A DNA stretch of 64,000 nt from Pseudomonas sp. MM223 (GTDB taxonomy: Bacteria > Pseudomonadota > Gammaproteobacteria > Pseudomonadales > Pseudomonadaceae), in the NCBI GenBank assembly GCA_947090765.1, contig OX352322.1, forward strand, positions 6,666,274 to 6,730,273. The letters run 5' to 3'. A program made the position numbers and the translations under genes. A model generated the notes under the pieces. It made no database searches. It saw only the letters and a program-made list of their open reading frames with translations, and had not been told where the DNA came from. Shown piece after piece: positions 52,263 through 63,973 of this stretch. Positions within the stretch are counted from its first letter, which is position 1; every line of letters starts with the position of its first letter.

Positions 52263-52733
52263 TTAAATTTCAGCGGCCAGTTTGTTAACCAGCTCCGCAT
52301 GCGCGTTTTGATCGATTGTGGCGCCAAGGATCTTTTCAGCACCGCCAACGGCCAGAGCACCCACTTGGGCACGCAGGGCGTCTTTAGCACTGTTCAGTTC
52401 CTGTTCGATCTCGGCCAGAGCCTGAGCCTTCACACGGTCAGCTTCGACGCGGGCCTGTTCACGGGCTTCCTCGACAAGCTGAGCAGCGCGTTTCTTGCTT
52501 TGCTCAATGATTTCGGCTGCCTGTGCTTTAGCTTCACGCAGTTGCTGACCCGCTTTCTCTTGGGCCAGCTCCAGGTCGCGAGCTGCGCGGTTGGCAGCGT
52601 CCAAACCGTCGGCAATCTTCTTTTGGCGCTCTTGCAGGGCAGTGATGACCGGAGGCCATACATACTTCATGCAGAAGAGTACAAAAATCAGAAAAGCAAC
52701 GGATTGGCCAATCAGGGTTGCATTAATGTTCAC
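52263..52733 (-). CDS. atpF: ATP synthase F0 b subunit
   Basis: 156 residues: one N-terminal membrane helix ([25 protein letters not shown], residues 3-27) and a long charged coiled-coil ([22 protein letters not shown]...), forming the dimeric peripheral stalk. Confidence 0.97.
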   Translation of the reverse strand: MNINATLIGQSVAFLIFVLFCMKYVWPPVITALQERQKKIADGLDAANRAARDLELAQEKAGQQLREAKAQAAEIIEQSKKRAAQLVEEAREQARVEADRVKAQALAEIEQELNSAKDALRAQVGALAVGGAEKILGATIDQNAHAELVNKLAAEI

Positions 52734-52789
52734 GCCAACACCTCGCTCGGTCTTAATTCATACAGCCATCAACTCGTGGTGACGAGTGA

Positions 52790-53062
<273 letters not shown>

Positions 53063-53139
53063 TTACGTCGTATTGGTTAGGTTTTTAGTTTGAAGCGGTA
53101 AAACAAATCGTGAGTACAGCTGCCCTTGCGGACTTTTTA

Positions 53140-53169
53140 AGCCCTCCCCCCGAACAGGCGGGGAAGGCT
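53140..53169 (-). promoter_or_regulatory. stem-loop between atpB and atpE
   Basis: On the minus strand AGCCTTCCCC pairs with GGGGGAGGGCT, followed by TAAAAAG. This GC-rich hairpin could partly terminate transcription or stabilise the downstream mRNA, helping to set the high c-subunit dosage. Inference. Confidence 0.4.
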
Positions 53170-53189
53170 ATCAGACACGCCAGGCGGTC

Positions 53190-54483
<1,294 letters not shown>

Positions 54484-54561
54484 CACAACTGCTCCTCGGA
54501 AGTCGACCAACAAGTCAGCTATGACTTGGCATAATTTGTGCCGACAAAATGCGCGCAGAGT

Positions 54562-54583
54562 ATAGGGGTGGATTAACCCCTAT
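54562..54583 (-). terminator. hairpin after parB
   Basis: ATAGGGGT and ACCCCTAT form an 8-bp stem in the parB-atpI gap. No T-run, so assignment as terminator is weak. Confidence 0.4.
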
Positions 54584-54632
54584 TCAACTCTTCGGTAGTG
54601 ATTTCCGACTGCGCGCTACAACGGGAATTGTT

Positions 54633-55506
54633 TCAGCGGATGTGAGCAAGCACGCCTTGCAACTCGTCAAGCGAGTTATAACGAATAACCAACTGGCCTT
54701 TGCCCTTGTTGCCATGACGGATCTGAACGGCCGAGCCCAGGCGCTCTGCGAGCCGCTGTTCAAGGCGTGCGATATCCGGATCAGGTTTGCTCGGTTCGAC
54801 CGGATCAGGCTTGTCACTGAGCCACTGGCGCACCAGTGCCTCGGTTTGGCGCACGGTGAGGCCACGTGCGACAACATGACGCGCCCCCTCCTCCTGACGG
54901 TGTTCTTCCAGACCGAGCAATGCGCGGGCGTGGCCCATCTCCAGGTCGCCGTGGGCGAGCATGGTCTTGATCGCCTCAGGCAGGGTAATCAGGCGCAGCA
55001 GGTTGGCCACGGTTACCCGCGACTTGCCCACGGCGTCAGCCACCTGTTGCTGGGTGAGCTCGAATTCCTGCTGCAGGCGCTGCAGGGCCATGGCCTCTTC
55101 CAGCGGGTTGAGGTCTTCTCGCTGGATGTTCTCGATCAGCGCCATGGCAATGGCGGCTTCATCGGCCACTTCGCGGACCATGGCCGGGATCGTGTCCAGG
55201 CCGGCCTGCTGGGTCGCGCGCCAGCGGCGCTCACCCGCGATGATCTCGTAGCGGTTGTCGCCAATCGGGCGGACCACGATCGGTTGCATCACGCCATGGC
55301 TGCGAATCGAGTGCGCGAGCTCTTCCAGCGCCTGCGGGTCCATGTCCCGACGCGGCTGGTATTTGCCACGCTGGATCAGGCTCGACCGGCAGGTGTTGCA
55401 GTTCTTTCTGGTCGATCTTCACAGCCTGCTCTTCGAGCGCGCTGACGGAAGGACCACTGAGCAGTGCATCCAACCCACGTCCGAGACCCCGTTTCTTGAC
55501 GGCCAT
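54633..55506 (-). CDS. parB: chromosome partition protein ParB, single-base frameshift
   Basis: CTP-dependent parS-binding clamp. The first frame, from 55506, reads MAVKKRGLGRGLDALLSG to LQHLPVE and then diverges. The correct continuation, MDPQALEELAHSIRSHGVMQPI, GERRWRAT (CTP site), ENIQREDLNPLEEA and the helix-turn-helix VADAVGKSRVTVANLLRL, lies one frame over and ends at 54633. One extra base near 55379-55380 explains it; its removal restores VELIQRGKYQPRRDMD and 290 residues, the length I recall. Probably a sequence error. Nine bases follow parA. Confidence 0.9.
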
Positions 55507-55515
55507 ACGGATTCC

Positions 55516-56307
55516 TTAAGTTGTTTGTGCAGTGCGTGATTGACGGCGTTGACGGCGAACCAGTTCCCCAGCCAGGGCCAGATAAGCCAGCGCGCCGCGC
55601 GATTGCTTGTCGTAAGCCAGGGCCGGCATGCCGAAGCTGGGGGCCTCGGCCAGGCGAATGTTGCGCGGAATGACCGTGTCGTACAGCTGCGGGCCAAAGT
55701 GTTCCTTCAGCTGCGCCGAAACATCGTTGTTCAGGCTCAGGCGTGGATCGTACATGGTCCGCAGCAAGCCCTCGATCTTCAGCTCCGGGTTCAGCCGGGC
55801 AGCGATGCGCTTGATGTTATCCACAAGGTCGCTGAGACCTTCCAGTGCGTAGTACTCGCACTGCATGGGGATAATCACGCCATCGGAAGCGACCAGGGCG
55901 TTGAGCGTGAGCATCGACAACGACGGTGGGCAGTCGATGAGGATGTAGTCGTAATTCTCACGAATCGGCGCCAGGGCGTTGCGCAGACGGCTCTCCTTGA
56001 CCTGCATTTCCAGCAGTACCACCTCGGCGGCGGTCAGGTCTCGGTTGGCCGGTAGCAACTGGAACCCACCGTGCTCGGAGTAATGCATGGCCTGGGCCAG
56101 GTCGCATTCCCCGATCAGCAGGTCGTAGACCGAGTGCTCGAGTTCGTGCTTGTCCACGCCGCTGCCCATGGTGGCGTTGCCTTGCGGATCGAGGTCGATC
56201 AGCAGCACACGACGCTTGGTCGCGGCCAGCGAGGCGGCGAGATTGATACAGGTGGTGGTCTTGCCTACACCACCTTTCTGGTTCGCGATTGCGAATACCT
56301 TAGCCAT
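55516..56307 (-). CDS. parA: chromosome partition ATPase ParA
   Basis: 263 residues with the deviant Walker A motif NQKGGVGKTTTCINLA near residue 10, DLDPQGNATMGSG and DYILIDCPPSLSMLTLNAL. It segregates origins with ParB and parS. A perfect DnaA box lies inside the gene at 55817. First named Soj/ParA in other species. Confidence 0.97.
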   Translation of the reverse strand: MAKVFAIANQKGGVGKTTTCINLAASLAATKRRVLLIDLDPQGNATMGSGVDKHELEHSVYDLLIGECDLAQAMHYSEHGGFQLLPANRDLTAAEVVLLEMQVKESRLRNALAPIRENYDYILIDCPPSLSMLTLNALVASDGVIIPMQCEYYALEGLSDLVDNIKRIAARLNPELKIEGLLRTMYDPRLSLNNDVSAQLKEHFGPQLYDTVIPRNIRLAEAPSFGMPALAYDKQSRGALAYLALAGELVRRQRRQSRTAQTT

Positions 56308-56325
56308 TGATGCGCGTGTTCCCAG

Positions 56326-56977
56326 TCATGCCTTGCGGCGCAGTATCAGCAGATGGCGCTGGCCCTGGCAACCCGGAACGGTCAGGGCCTGTTCGCTTTC
56401 CACTGTGAAGTCTGCGGGCAATGCTACCAGTTCATCGGCAGGATGCAGCCCCTTCATTGCAAGCCATTGCGTCCCGGTGTCGCCCAGATGGCGGGTCCAG
56501 TTGGTGAAGTTCTCCATGCTGCTGAAGGCGCGGGAGATGATTCCGTCGAACGGCTGAGCTGGCTGGTAGGCCTCGACCCGGCTGTGGATAACCGTGAGGT
56601 TGTCCAGTTTGAGCTCCATTTTCACCTGGGTCAGAAAGCGGGTCTTCTTGCCATTGGCATCCAGCACGGTCACACGCTTGTGCGGATGCAGGATAGCCAA
56701 CGGAATACCCGGCATGCCACCACCGCTGCCGACATCCAGCCAGTTTTCACGCTCGCTGTGGATAAACGACATGACGCTCAGGCTGTCGAGCAGATGACGC
56801 GACACCATCTCGTCCGGGTCGCGCACGGCAGTGAGGTTGTAGGCCTTGTTCCATTTGATCAACAGGGCCAGGTAGCCAAGCAGTTTCTCGTGATGCTCGG
56901 CGCTCAGCTCGACACCGAGCTCGACGCGCACCTGTGGACAACTCTTCAGCGTGTTGCGGGGTGACCAGGGAACTCAA
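56326..56977 (-). CDS. rsmG: 16S rRNA (guanine527-N7)-methyltransferase, single-base frameshift near start
   Basis: The SAM motif [30 protein letters not shown] and [20 protein letters not shown] identify RsmG. The frame starting at TTG 56977, which overlaps the mnmG stop, encodes the family N-terminus [18 protein letters not shown] and then goes wrong. The rest continues one frame over from [14 protein letters not shown]. One extra base near 56922 explains it and gives 216 residues. A start at 56931 in the second frame (201 residues) is possible but would lose a conserved N-terminus. Two perfect DnaA boxes lie inside. Confidence 0.88.
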
Positions 56978-58866
56978 GCGCTTTGCTCCAATTCGCGGCC
57001 AGCGCCGCGTTTTTTCAAGTAAATCAACAACAGGGAAATCGCCGCCGGGGTCACGCCAGGGATGCGTGAGGCCTGGCCCAGGGTTTCCGGGCGGGTCTGG
57101 CCAAGCTTGCTCTGGATTTCCTTGGACAGGCCGGAAATCGTCGAGTAGTCGATATCCACAGGCAGGCGGGTGTCTTCGCTGGCGCGCAAACGAGCGATTT
57201 CATCCTGCTGGCGGTCGATGTAGCCGGCGTACTTGGTACGGATCTCGACCTGCTCGGCAACCTGTGGATCGATTGCCTCACCGCCGGTCGCCTCGATCAG
57301 CCCGGCGTAGTCGATTTCCGGGCGCGCCAGCAGGTTGAGCAGGCTGTACTCGTGGCTGAGCGGCGTGCCGAACTTATCCACAATGGCTTGGCCTTGTTCG
57401 GTGTTCGGCCGGACCCAGGTCGACTTCAGGCGCTGTTCCTCACGCTCGATGCCGTCACGCTTGGCGCAGAAGGCGGCCCAGCGCTGATCGTCGATCAGGC
57501 CCAGTTCACGGCCCTTTTCGGTCAGACGCAAGTCGGCGTTGTCTTCGCGCAGGATCAGGCGGTACTCGGCACGCGAAGTGAACATGCGGTACGGCTCCTG
57601 GGTACCCAGGGTGATCAGGTCGTCGACCAGCACGCCGATGTACGCCTCGTCGCGGCGCGGGCACCAGTTGTCTCGGCCCTGAGCGCGCAGCGCAGCGTTG
57701 GTCCCGGCCAGCAGGCCTTGGGCGCCGGCTTCTTCGTAACCGGTGGTGCCGTTGATCTGCCCGGCGAAGAACAGGCCGCCGATGACTTTGGTCTCGAGGC
57801 TGTACTTGAGGTCACGCGGGTCGAAGTAGTCGTACTCGATGGCGTAGCCAGGGCGGACGATGTGGGCGTTTTCCATGCCGCGGATCGAACGTACCAGCTC
57901 CAGCTGCACGTCGAACGGCAGCGAAGTGGAAATACCGTTGGGGTAAAGCTCATGGGTGTTCAGGCCTTCCGGCTCGATGAACACCTGGTGGCTTTCCTTG
58001 TCGGCGAAGCGGTGGATCTTGTCTTCGATCGATGGGCAGTAGCGCGGGCCAACGCCTTCGATCACACCCGAGTACATCGGCGAACGGTCAAGGTTCGAAG
58101 CGATGATCTCGTGGGTACGTGCATTGGTGTGGGTAATCCAGCAGCTCACCTGCCGAGGGTGCATTTCGGCATTGCCCATGAAGGACATGACCGGGATCGG
58201 CGTATCACCTGGCTGCTCGGTCATCACCGAGAAGTCCACCGAGCGGCCATCGATGCGTGGCGGCGTGCCGGTTTTCAGGCGGCCGACGCGCAGCGGCAGT
58301 TCACGCATGCGGTGAGCCAGAGCAATCGACGGTGGATCACCGGCGCGACCACCGGAATGGTTTTGCAGGCCAATGTGGATAAGCCCACCGAGGAAAGTGC
58401 CGGTGGTCAGTACCACCGATTCGGCGAAGAAACGCAAACCCATCTGGGTAACCACGCCCTTGACCTGGTCCTGCTCGACGATCAGGTCGTCGCAGGACTG
58501 CTGGAATATCCACAGGTTTGGCTGGTTTTCCAGGATTTCACGTACCACCGCCTTGTAGATGGCGCGGTCGGCTTGCGCACGGGTGGCACGTACTGCCGGA
58601 CCCTTGCGGTTGTTCAGAACGCGGAACTGGATGCCGCTCTTGTCGGTGGCCAGCGCCATGGCGCCGCCGAGGGCATCGATCTCTTTGACCAGATGGCTTT
58701 TGCCAATACCGCCGATGGCGGGGTTGCAGCTCATGTGACCGAGGGTTTCCACGTTATGGGTCAGCAGCAGGGTTTTCACACCCATGCGTGCAGACGCAAG
58801 CGCAGCCTCGGTACCGGCATGGCCGCCGCCGATGACGATCACTTCAAAACGGGAAGGGAAATCCAC
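56974..58866 (-). CDS. mnmG: tRNA uridine-5-carboxymethylaminomethyl modification enzyme MnmG
   Basis: 630 residues (gidA). FAD motif [21 protein letters not shown] at the N-terminus, [30 protein letters not shown] and the C-terminal helical domain ending ELEQSA. With MnmE it modifies the wobble uridine of several tRNAs. The start is GTG at 58866 (VDFPSRFEV) after GAGGTGC; the upstream extension is an artefact of an open frame. Perfect DnaA boxes lie at 57374 and 58374. Confidence 0.96.
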   Translation of the reverse strand: MDFPSRFEVIVIGGGHAGTEAALASARMGVKTLLLTHNVETLGHMSCNPAIGGIGKSHLVKEIDALGGAMALATDKSGIQFRVLNNRKGPAVRATRAQADRAIYKAVVREILENQPNLWIFQQSCDDLIVEQDQVKGVVTQMGLRFFAESVVLTTGTFLGGLIHIGLQNHSGGRAGDPPSIALAHRMRELPLRVGRLKTGTPPRIDGRSVDFSVMTEQPGDTPIPVMSFMGNAEMHPRQVSCWITHTNARTHEIIASNLDRSPMYSGVIEGVGPRYCPSIEDKIHRFADKESHQVFIEPEGLNTHELYPNGISTSLPFDVQLELVRSIRGMENAHIVRPGYAIEYDYFDPRDLKYSLETKVIGGLFFAGQINGTTGYEEAGAQGLLAGTNAALRAQGRDNWCPRRDEAYIGVLVDDLITLGTQEPYRMFTSRAEYRLILREDNADLRLTEKGRELGLIDDQRWAAFCAKRDGIEREEQRLKSTWVRPNTEQGQAIVDKFGTPLSHEYSLLNLLARPEIDYAGLIEATGGEAIDPQVAEQVEIRTKYAGYIDRQQDEIARLRASEDTRLPVDIDYSTISGLSKEIQSKLGQTRPETLGQASRIPGVTPAAISLLLIYLKKRGAGRELEQSA

Positions 58867-58965
58867 CACGCACCTCGTGCCTGTTTTTGCGAATAGAGAA
58901 GGTAAGCCGACAAGTATAGGGACTTCACCCCCTTTAAAGAAACCATCTGAGCAAATTTTGACCAG

Positions 58966-59242
58966 TCTGTGGATGAGTGGCAAACAACAGAAATCAAAGA
59001 GAAGAAATTTAAAAAAGCTTTGTTTTTATGTTTATTCTTATGCACAACGATATCTGTGGATAAAGCCTTGTAGGCTACGATTTCCGCTGTGTAGAGCGAA
59101 ATTAAACCCTGTGTCTGGAGTGCCATAAGGGCTATGGATAACGTCATTTAGCCTGTGGATTAAATAGCCTTTTACCCACAGGCGGGTTTGTCCTCAGAAA
59201 AAAAGCCTGCTTATCAACTGAGCTGAAGGCTAGTTTTCCACA
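58966..59242. other. origin-like region upstream of mnmG (DnaA boxes plus AT-rich stretch)
   Basis: The 577-base gap 58867-59443 holds no gene. It contains a perfect DnaA box at 59055 and one-mismatch boxes at 58968, 59038, 59133, 59154, 59172 and 59234. An AT-rich segment lies at 58990-59040. The second half holds a REP-like element and the mnmE terminator. The layout parallels oriC beside dnaA, 4.6 kb away. Confidence 0.55.
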
Positions 59243-59286
59243 GGGCTCCTGAACCCACATTTGTGTCTGTTCATGAAAATGATCAG

Positions 59287-59326
59287 CCTGTGCCGGCCTC
59301 TTCGCGGGTAAACCCGCTGACACAGA
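59287..59326. repeat. partial REP element, CGCGGGTAAACCCGC class
   Basis: CCTGTGCCGGCCTCTTCGCG continuing GGTAAACCCGCTGACACAG, a single diverged copy of the class seen at 19649-19741. Confidence 0.7.
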
Positions 59327-59392
59327 GCATTCGACCAGCCTCATTTGCAGCGCAATTTCTGCAATAGCTGCCTTTGGGGGCGAATTTCGGGC

Positions 59393-59420
59393 AAAAAAAA
59401 GCCGCTCCCGAAGGAGCGGC
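59393..59420 (-). terminator. rho-independent terminator of mnmE
   Basis: GCCGCTCC and GGAGCGGC form a stem around CGAA-type loop, with eight T on the minus strand. Confidence 0.92.
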
Positions 59421-59443
59421 GTCTGGAATTGCCTGGCTGTGGA

Positions 59444-60813
59444 TTACTTGCCGATGCAGAAGCTGGAGAAAATCCGCCCCAGCAGGTCATCCGAACTGAA
59501 TGCCCCGGTGATTTCCCCCAGGGCTTGCTGTGCCTGGCGCAAATCCTCTGCCAGAAGCTCTCCCGCGCCCGCCAAGGTCAGTTGTGCACGGCCATGCTCC
59601 AGATGCTCGCTGGCCTGGCGCAAGGCGTCCAGGTGGCGCCGGCGTGCGCTGAAACCACTCTCTGCGGTCTGCTCGTAACCCATGCAGGCCTTCAGGTGGT
59701 CGCGCAGCAGTTGCAGCCCTGTGTCGTCGCCCTTGGCGCTGAGGGTAATGGTCACATGGCCGTCATCGCATTGTTCCAGTGCTACCCGCTCACCACTCAG
59801 GTCGGCCTTGTTACGAATCAGCGTGACTTTGGCCGGGTCTGGCCGCTGATCGAGAAACTCGGGCCACAGGGCGAACGGGTCGCTGGCCTCAGGCGCGGTG
59901 GAGTCCACCACCAGCAACACACGATCAGCCTCGCCAATGGCCTTCAGGGCGCGTTCTACGCCGATCTTTTCCACATGGTCATCGGTATCTCGCAAACCGG
60001 CGGTATCGACCACATGCAGCGGCATGCCGTCGATGTGGATATGTTCGCGCAGGATGTCCCGGGTGGTGCCGGCAATATCCGTGACGATGGCCGCTTCCCG
60101 GCCGGCCAGCTGGTTCAGCAAGCTCGACTTGCCAGCGTTCGGCCGCCCGGCGATCACTACGGTCATCCCATCACGCAGCAAAGCACCCTGCCCAGCCTCT
60201 CGTTGCACGGTGGATAACTCGCCGCGCACTGCATCGAGCATTGACAGCACATGGCCATCGGCGAGGAAGTCGATCTCTTCTTCAGGGAAATCGATTGCGG
60301 CCTCGACGTAGATACGCAGGGCAATCAGCGCTTCGGTCAGGCTGTGCACACGCTTGGAGAACTCCCCCTGAAGCGAGCGCAGGGCGTTGCGCGCCGCCTG
60401 GCTGGGCTGGCCTCGATCAGGTCGGCAATGGCTTCGGCCTGGGCCAGGTCGAGCTTGTCGTTGAGGAACGCGCGTTCGCTGAATTCGCCCGGGCGGGCCA
60501 GACGACAGCCAACTTGTACACAGCGCTGCAACAGCATGTCCAGGACCACCGGGCCACCGTGACCTTGCAGTTCAAGTACATCTTCGCCGGTGAACGAGTT
60601 TGGCCCAGGGAAGAACAGCGCAATCCCCTCGTCCAGCACCAGCCCTTCATCGTCGCGGAACGGGCCGTAATGGGCATGCCGAGGGGTGAGGGTACGGCCG
60701 GTGATCAACTGCCCGGCCTTGCCAGCCAAAGGGCCGGACAACCTGACAATACCCACACCGCCGCGGCCTTGGGCGGTGGCGATGGCGGCGATGGTTTCAC
60801 GCACAGTGTTCAT
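59444..60813 (-). CDS. mnmE: tRNA modification GTPase MnmE, single-base frameshift
   Basis: MnmE (trmE), partner of MnmG. The first frame from 60813 holds the folate-binding N-domain ([41 protein letters not shown]) and then breaks. The second frame carries [11 protein letters not shown], the G domain ([38 protein letters not shown]) and the C-terminal CIGK. A missing base near 60400 explains it, giving 456 residues, the expected length. Probably a sequence error. Confidence 0.9.
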
Positions 60814-60848
60814 GCTCGAAAGCCTCTACGACAAAAACGACAGATAGC

Positions 60849-60877
60849 AAAAACGCCCCACTAGGGGGCGTTTTTTA
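60849..60877 (-). terminator. terminator between yidC and mnmE
   Basis: AAAAACGCCCC and GGGGCGTTTTT form a stem with A and T tracts on both sides. It lies after the yidC stop on the minus strand. Confidence 0.85.
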
Positions 60878-60901
60878 TTCACAGGCTAGCGTACTAGCCC
60901 G

Positions 60902-62584
60902 TCAAGCAGCAGCTTTTTTGGTAGCTGCTTCGATACGGCGAGTGATGTACCACTGCTGCGAAATCGACAAGCAGTTGTTCACAACCCAGTACAGCACCAG
61001 ACCAGCTGGGAACCACAGGAAGAAGAAGGTGAAGATGATCGGCATCATTTTCATCACCTTGGCCTGCATCGGATCCGGCGGCGTCGGGTTCAGGCGCTGC
61101 TGGATGAACATGGTGGCGCCCATGATGATCGGCAGGATGAAGAACGGATCCTTGATCGACAGGTCGGTAATCCACAGCATCCATGGGGCCTGGCGCATTT
61201 CCACGCTTTCCAGCAGTACCCAGTACAGGGCCAGGAATACTGGCATCTGCACCAGGATCGGCAGGCAGCCACCCAGCGGGTTGATCTTCTCTTTCTTGTA
61301 CAGCTCCATCATCGCCTGGGACATCTTCTGGCGATCATCACCGAAGCGTTCCTTCAGGGCGGCGAGCTTGGGCGCAACAGCACGCATGCGCGCCATGGAG
61401 CGGTAGCTGGCAGCCGACAGCGGGAAGAACAGGCCTTTGATCAGCATGGTCAGCACGATGATCGACCAGCCCCAGTTACCCAGCAGGCTGTGGATATGTT
61501 GCAGCAGCCAGAAGATCGGCTGGGCGATAAACCACAGGAAGCCGTAGTCGACGGTCAGTTCCAGGCCTGGGGACAACTCTTTCAGCTTGGACTGGATCTT
61601 CGGGCCGGCGTACAGCATGGCGCTGGTTTCGACCTTGCCGCCTGCAGGTACGCTGAGGGCTGGGCCGGTGTAGCCGATGATGTAGTTACCCTGGCTGTCC
61701 TTGCGGGTCTGGACAACGTTGTTGTCCGACTTGGCCGGAATCCAGGCAGTCACGAAGTAGTGCTGCAGCCAGGCAACCCAACCGCCGGACACATTTTCTT
61801 TCAAACTACCTTTGTCGATGTCCTTCATCGAGACCTTTTTGTAAGGCTCGGAAGCTGTCCACAGGGCTGCGCCCAGGTAGGTTGCGGTACCGGTGGCGGT
61901 GCTCGAAGACGGATCGCCGCTGGCGTCACGCTTGAGCTGGGCAAACATGTTGCCGCTCCAGGCCTGGTCGCTCTGGTTGTCGATCAGGTAGCTGACATTC
62001 AGGTCGTACTCACCGCGCTTGAAGCTGAAGCGCTTGATGTAGTTGACACCGTTGTCGCTGAACTTCAGGTCGACCACCAGTTGTTCCTGGCCATCGGCCA
62101 GCTGGTAGCTCTTCTGCTCGGCGGCATACAGCGGGCGACCGCTGGCGCGGGCATCCGGGCCATTGGCACCTGTCAGGCCGCTTTGTGCCAGGTAAACACG
62201 CTCACCACCGTTGTCGAACAACTGGAACGGAATGTTCGGGTGGTCTTGACGGCGTGGGTACTTCGGCAGGTTCAACTGGACGATGTCACCACCGACCGGA
62301 TCGATAGCCAGTTCCAGGACGTCGGTCTTGACTCGGATCAGGTCCTTGCTGAGTGCGACCGGTGCCAGTTCGGCAGGGCTCGATTCGGCGTTGGCGCTCG
62401 GTACATCGGCGCTGGCGCCGTTGTTACCGGCCGGCACGCCATCGGGCAAGCCCGGAGCAACAGTGCTGGCAGCAGTATTCTGAGTCGGCAGGGCAGCCTG
62501 GCCGTAGTCATCGTTCCACTTCAGGACCATGACGTAGGACACGACTGCCAGCGCGGCGATCAGGATCGTGCGTTTAATATCCAT
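60902..62584 (-). CDS. yidC: membrane protein insertase
   Basis: 560 residues: N-terminal anchor (TILIAALAVVSYVMVLKWND), a large periplasmic beta-domain and the conserved C-terminal helices (GWSIIVLTMLIKGLFFPLSA, GGCLPILVQMPVFLALYWVL, QQRLNPTPPDPMQAKVMKMM). It inserts and folds inner-membrane proteins, alone or with Sec. Three bases separate it from yidD. Confidence 0.97.
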   Translation of the reverse strand: MDIKRTILIAALAVVSYVMVLKWNDDYGQAALPTQNTAASTVAPGLPDGVPAGNNGASADVPSANAESSPAELAPVALSKDLIRVKTDVLELAIDPVGGDIVQLNLPKYPRRQDHPNIPFQLFDNGGERVYLAQSGLTGANGPDARASGRPLYAAEQKSYQLADGQEQLVVDLKFSDNGVNYIKRFSFKRGEYDLNVSYLIDNQSDQAWSGNMFAQLKRDASGDPSSSTATGTATYLGAALWTASEPYKKVSMKDIDKGSLKENVSGGWVAWLQHYFVTAWIPAKSDNNVVQTRKDSQGNYIIGYTGPALSVPAGGKVETSAMLYAGPKIQSKLKELSPGLELTVDYGFLWFIAQPIFWLLQHIHSLLGNWGWSIIVLTMLIKGLFFPLSAASYRSMARMRAVAPKLAALKERFGDDRQKMSQAMMELYKKEKINPLGGCLPILVQMPVFLALYWVLLESVEMRQAPWMLWITDLSIKDPFFILPIIMGATMFIQQRLNPTPPDPMQAKVMKMMPIIFTFFFLWFPAGLVLYWVVNNCLSISQQWYITRRIEAATKKAAA

Positions 62585-62586
62585 GA

Positions 62587-62832
62587 TTACTCGGCTATCG
62601 AAGAAGTTCGGGAGGAAGGAGCGGGTGGAACGGGGTCGAAACCGCCGTCATTCCACGGATGACAACGCCCCAGGCGACGAACGGCCAGCCACCCACCACG
62701 CCAGAGGCCATGGTTTTCGATGGCTTCATAAGCGTAACAGGAGCAACTGGGGAAAAAACGACAGTGGCTGGCCATCAGAGGACTAATGGCGTAACGGTAA
62801 AACTGGATCGGAACGAGTGCCAGTTTACGCAT
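62587..62832 (-). CDS. yidD: membrane protein insertion efficiency factor
   Basis: 81 residues with the family core [37 protein letters not shown] and [15 protein letters not shown]. It assists YidC. It overlaps the rnpA 3' end by 8 bases. Confidence 0.95.
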   Translation of the reverse strand: MRKLALVPIQFYRYAISPLMASHCRFFPSCSCYAYEAIENHGLWRGGWLAVRRLGRCHPWNDGGFDPVPPAPSSRTSSIAE

Positions 62833-63229
62833 CTTGACTGTCTACCCCTACGGGATTGGCGGTGACTGCTGGTGTTGGCCGGCTACGTGCCAGGCGTTTC
62901 CAGAGTTTGCCAAAGTGTTGGTGCAATTCCGGGTTTTCTATCTCACCCAATCCCTTGCGCGCGACGATCACAATATCCAACCCGGCAAGCAATTGCTGGT
63001 TCAGACGAAAGGAATCGCGCATCAAGCGCTTGAGGCGGTTGCGTTGAACGGCGAGCTTGACGCTCTTCTTGCCGATCACCAGGCCGAGACGTGGGTGATC
63101 GAGACCGTTCTCGCGAGCAAGGATCAGCAGGTTTTTCCCTGGAACCTTGCCGGTTGGGGAGTCGAAGACCGCTTTGAAATGTCGGGGTGTAAGCAGTCGC
63201 TTTTCCCGACTGAAGTCCTGACTCACCAC
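62825..63229 (-). CDS. rnpA: ribonuclease P protein component
   Basis: 134 residues. The RNA-binding basic signature [16 protein letters not shown] lies near residue 60, preceded by [18 protein letters not shown]. The start is GTG at 63229 ([15 protein letters not shown]), with AGGTG at the site; the longer open frame upstream covers rpmH. It binds the RNase P RNA for tRNA 5' processing. Confidence 0.95.
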   Translation of the reverse strand: MVSQDFSREKRLLTPRHFKAVFDSPTGKVPGKNLLILARENGLDHPRLGLVIGKKSVKLAVQRNRLKRLMRDSFRLNQQLLAGLDIVIVARKGLGEIENPELHQHFGKLWKRLARSRPTPAVTANPVGVDSQDA

Positions 63230-63242
63230 CTGTGCCGAAAAA

Positions 63243-63377
63243 TCAAATGGCCAGACGCTTACGGCCTTTGGCACGACGACGCGACAGAACAGCACGGCCG
63301 TTCTTGGTAGCCATACGGGCACGGAAACCGTGGGTGCGGGCGCGCTTGATGGTGCTTGGTTGGAAAGTACGTTTCAT
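63243..63377 (-). CDS. rpmH: 50S ribosomal protein L34
   Basis: 44 residues, [18 protein letters not shown] at the N-terminus and [12 protein letters not shown] at the end, a near-universal L34 sequence. Too short for usual ORF cut-offs but unmistakable. Cotranscribed with rnpA, 13 bases upstream of its start. Confidence 0.97.
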   Translation of the reverse strand: MKRTFQPSTIKRARTHGFRARMATKNGRAVLSRRRAKGRKRLAI

Positions 63378-63539
63378 GGCGTGTTACCTGGTTTGTCGAC
63401 GACGGGCCGGGATGGCCCCCTTTTTAAGAGACCGGCGATTCTAGAGAAAGCAAGCCCATAGGTCAATTTCCAACCAGTCATTCCATATAGAGCGTGTGAT
63501 GGACGGTGCTTGCTCCGTTCATTCCAAAGGGGTGCTTGA

Positions 63540-63973
63540 TCGGGCACACGAATCGGGGACAACATGAAAAAAAAGAAGAGACATATAAAAAGCTTTTCTG
63601 AAGAACTTATAAATATTAGGTGGATAACCTTCTGTGGATAACATGCTGTAGGCCTTAAAATCCGGGATGTACAGAGATTTGAAACTTTGTTCTCAACCGG
63701 TGCTGCGCTTGTTTCCATCGTGGTCGAAACCTGTGGATTAAAATGCCACTTATGCACAGCGGAGTTATCAACAGGCTACGACCCTGGGTTGTGCATAGCC
63801 CTCATGGGCGTTTATCCACAGGGCTTATTCACAGTGTGGCAAAGCCGTTTTGGTCGATAAATGGCTGTTTTGTCATGGTTCCTAACGTGTCCACATGTGG
63901 ATAACTGAACGCTCCACCGGTACAATGGCGGTTTGTTTTTGCCTCATCCGGCTTTCAAACTCAGGGGATATCC
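63540..63973. other. oriC: chromosomal replication origin oriC
   Basis: The 596-base rpmH-dnaA gap is the usual origin place in Pseudomonas. It has an AT-rich segment (63561-63618) beside DnaA boxes: perfect at 63633, 63812 and 63896; one mismatch at 63619, 63732, 63750, 63765 and 63825. The rpmH promoter and dnaA promoter must lie here too, the latter near the right end. Confidence 0.9.
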
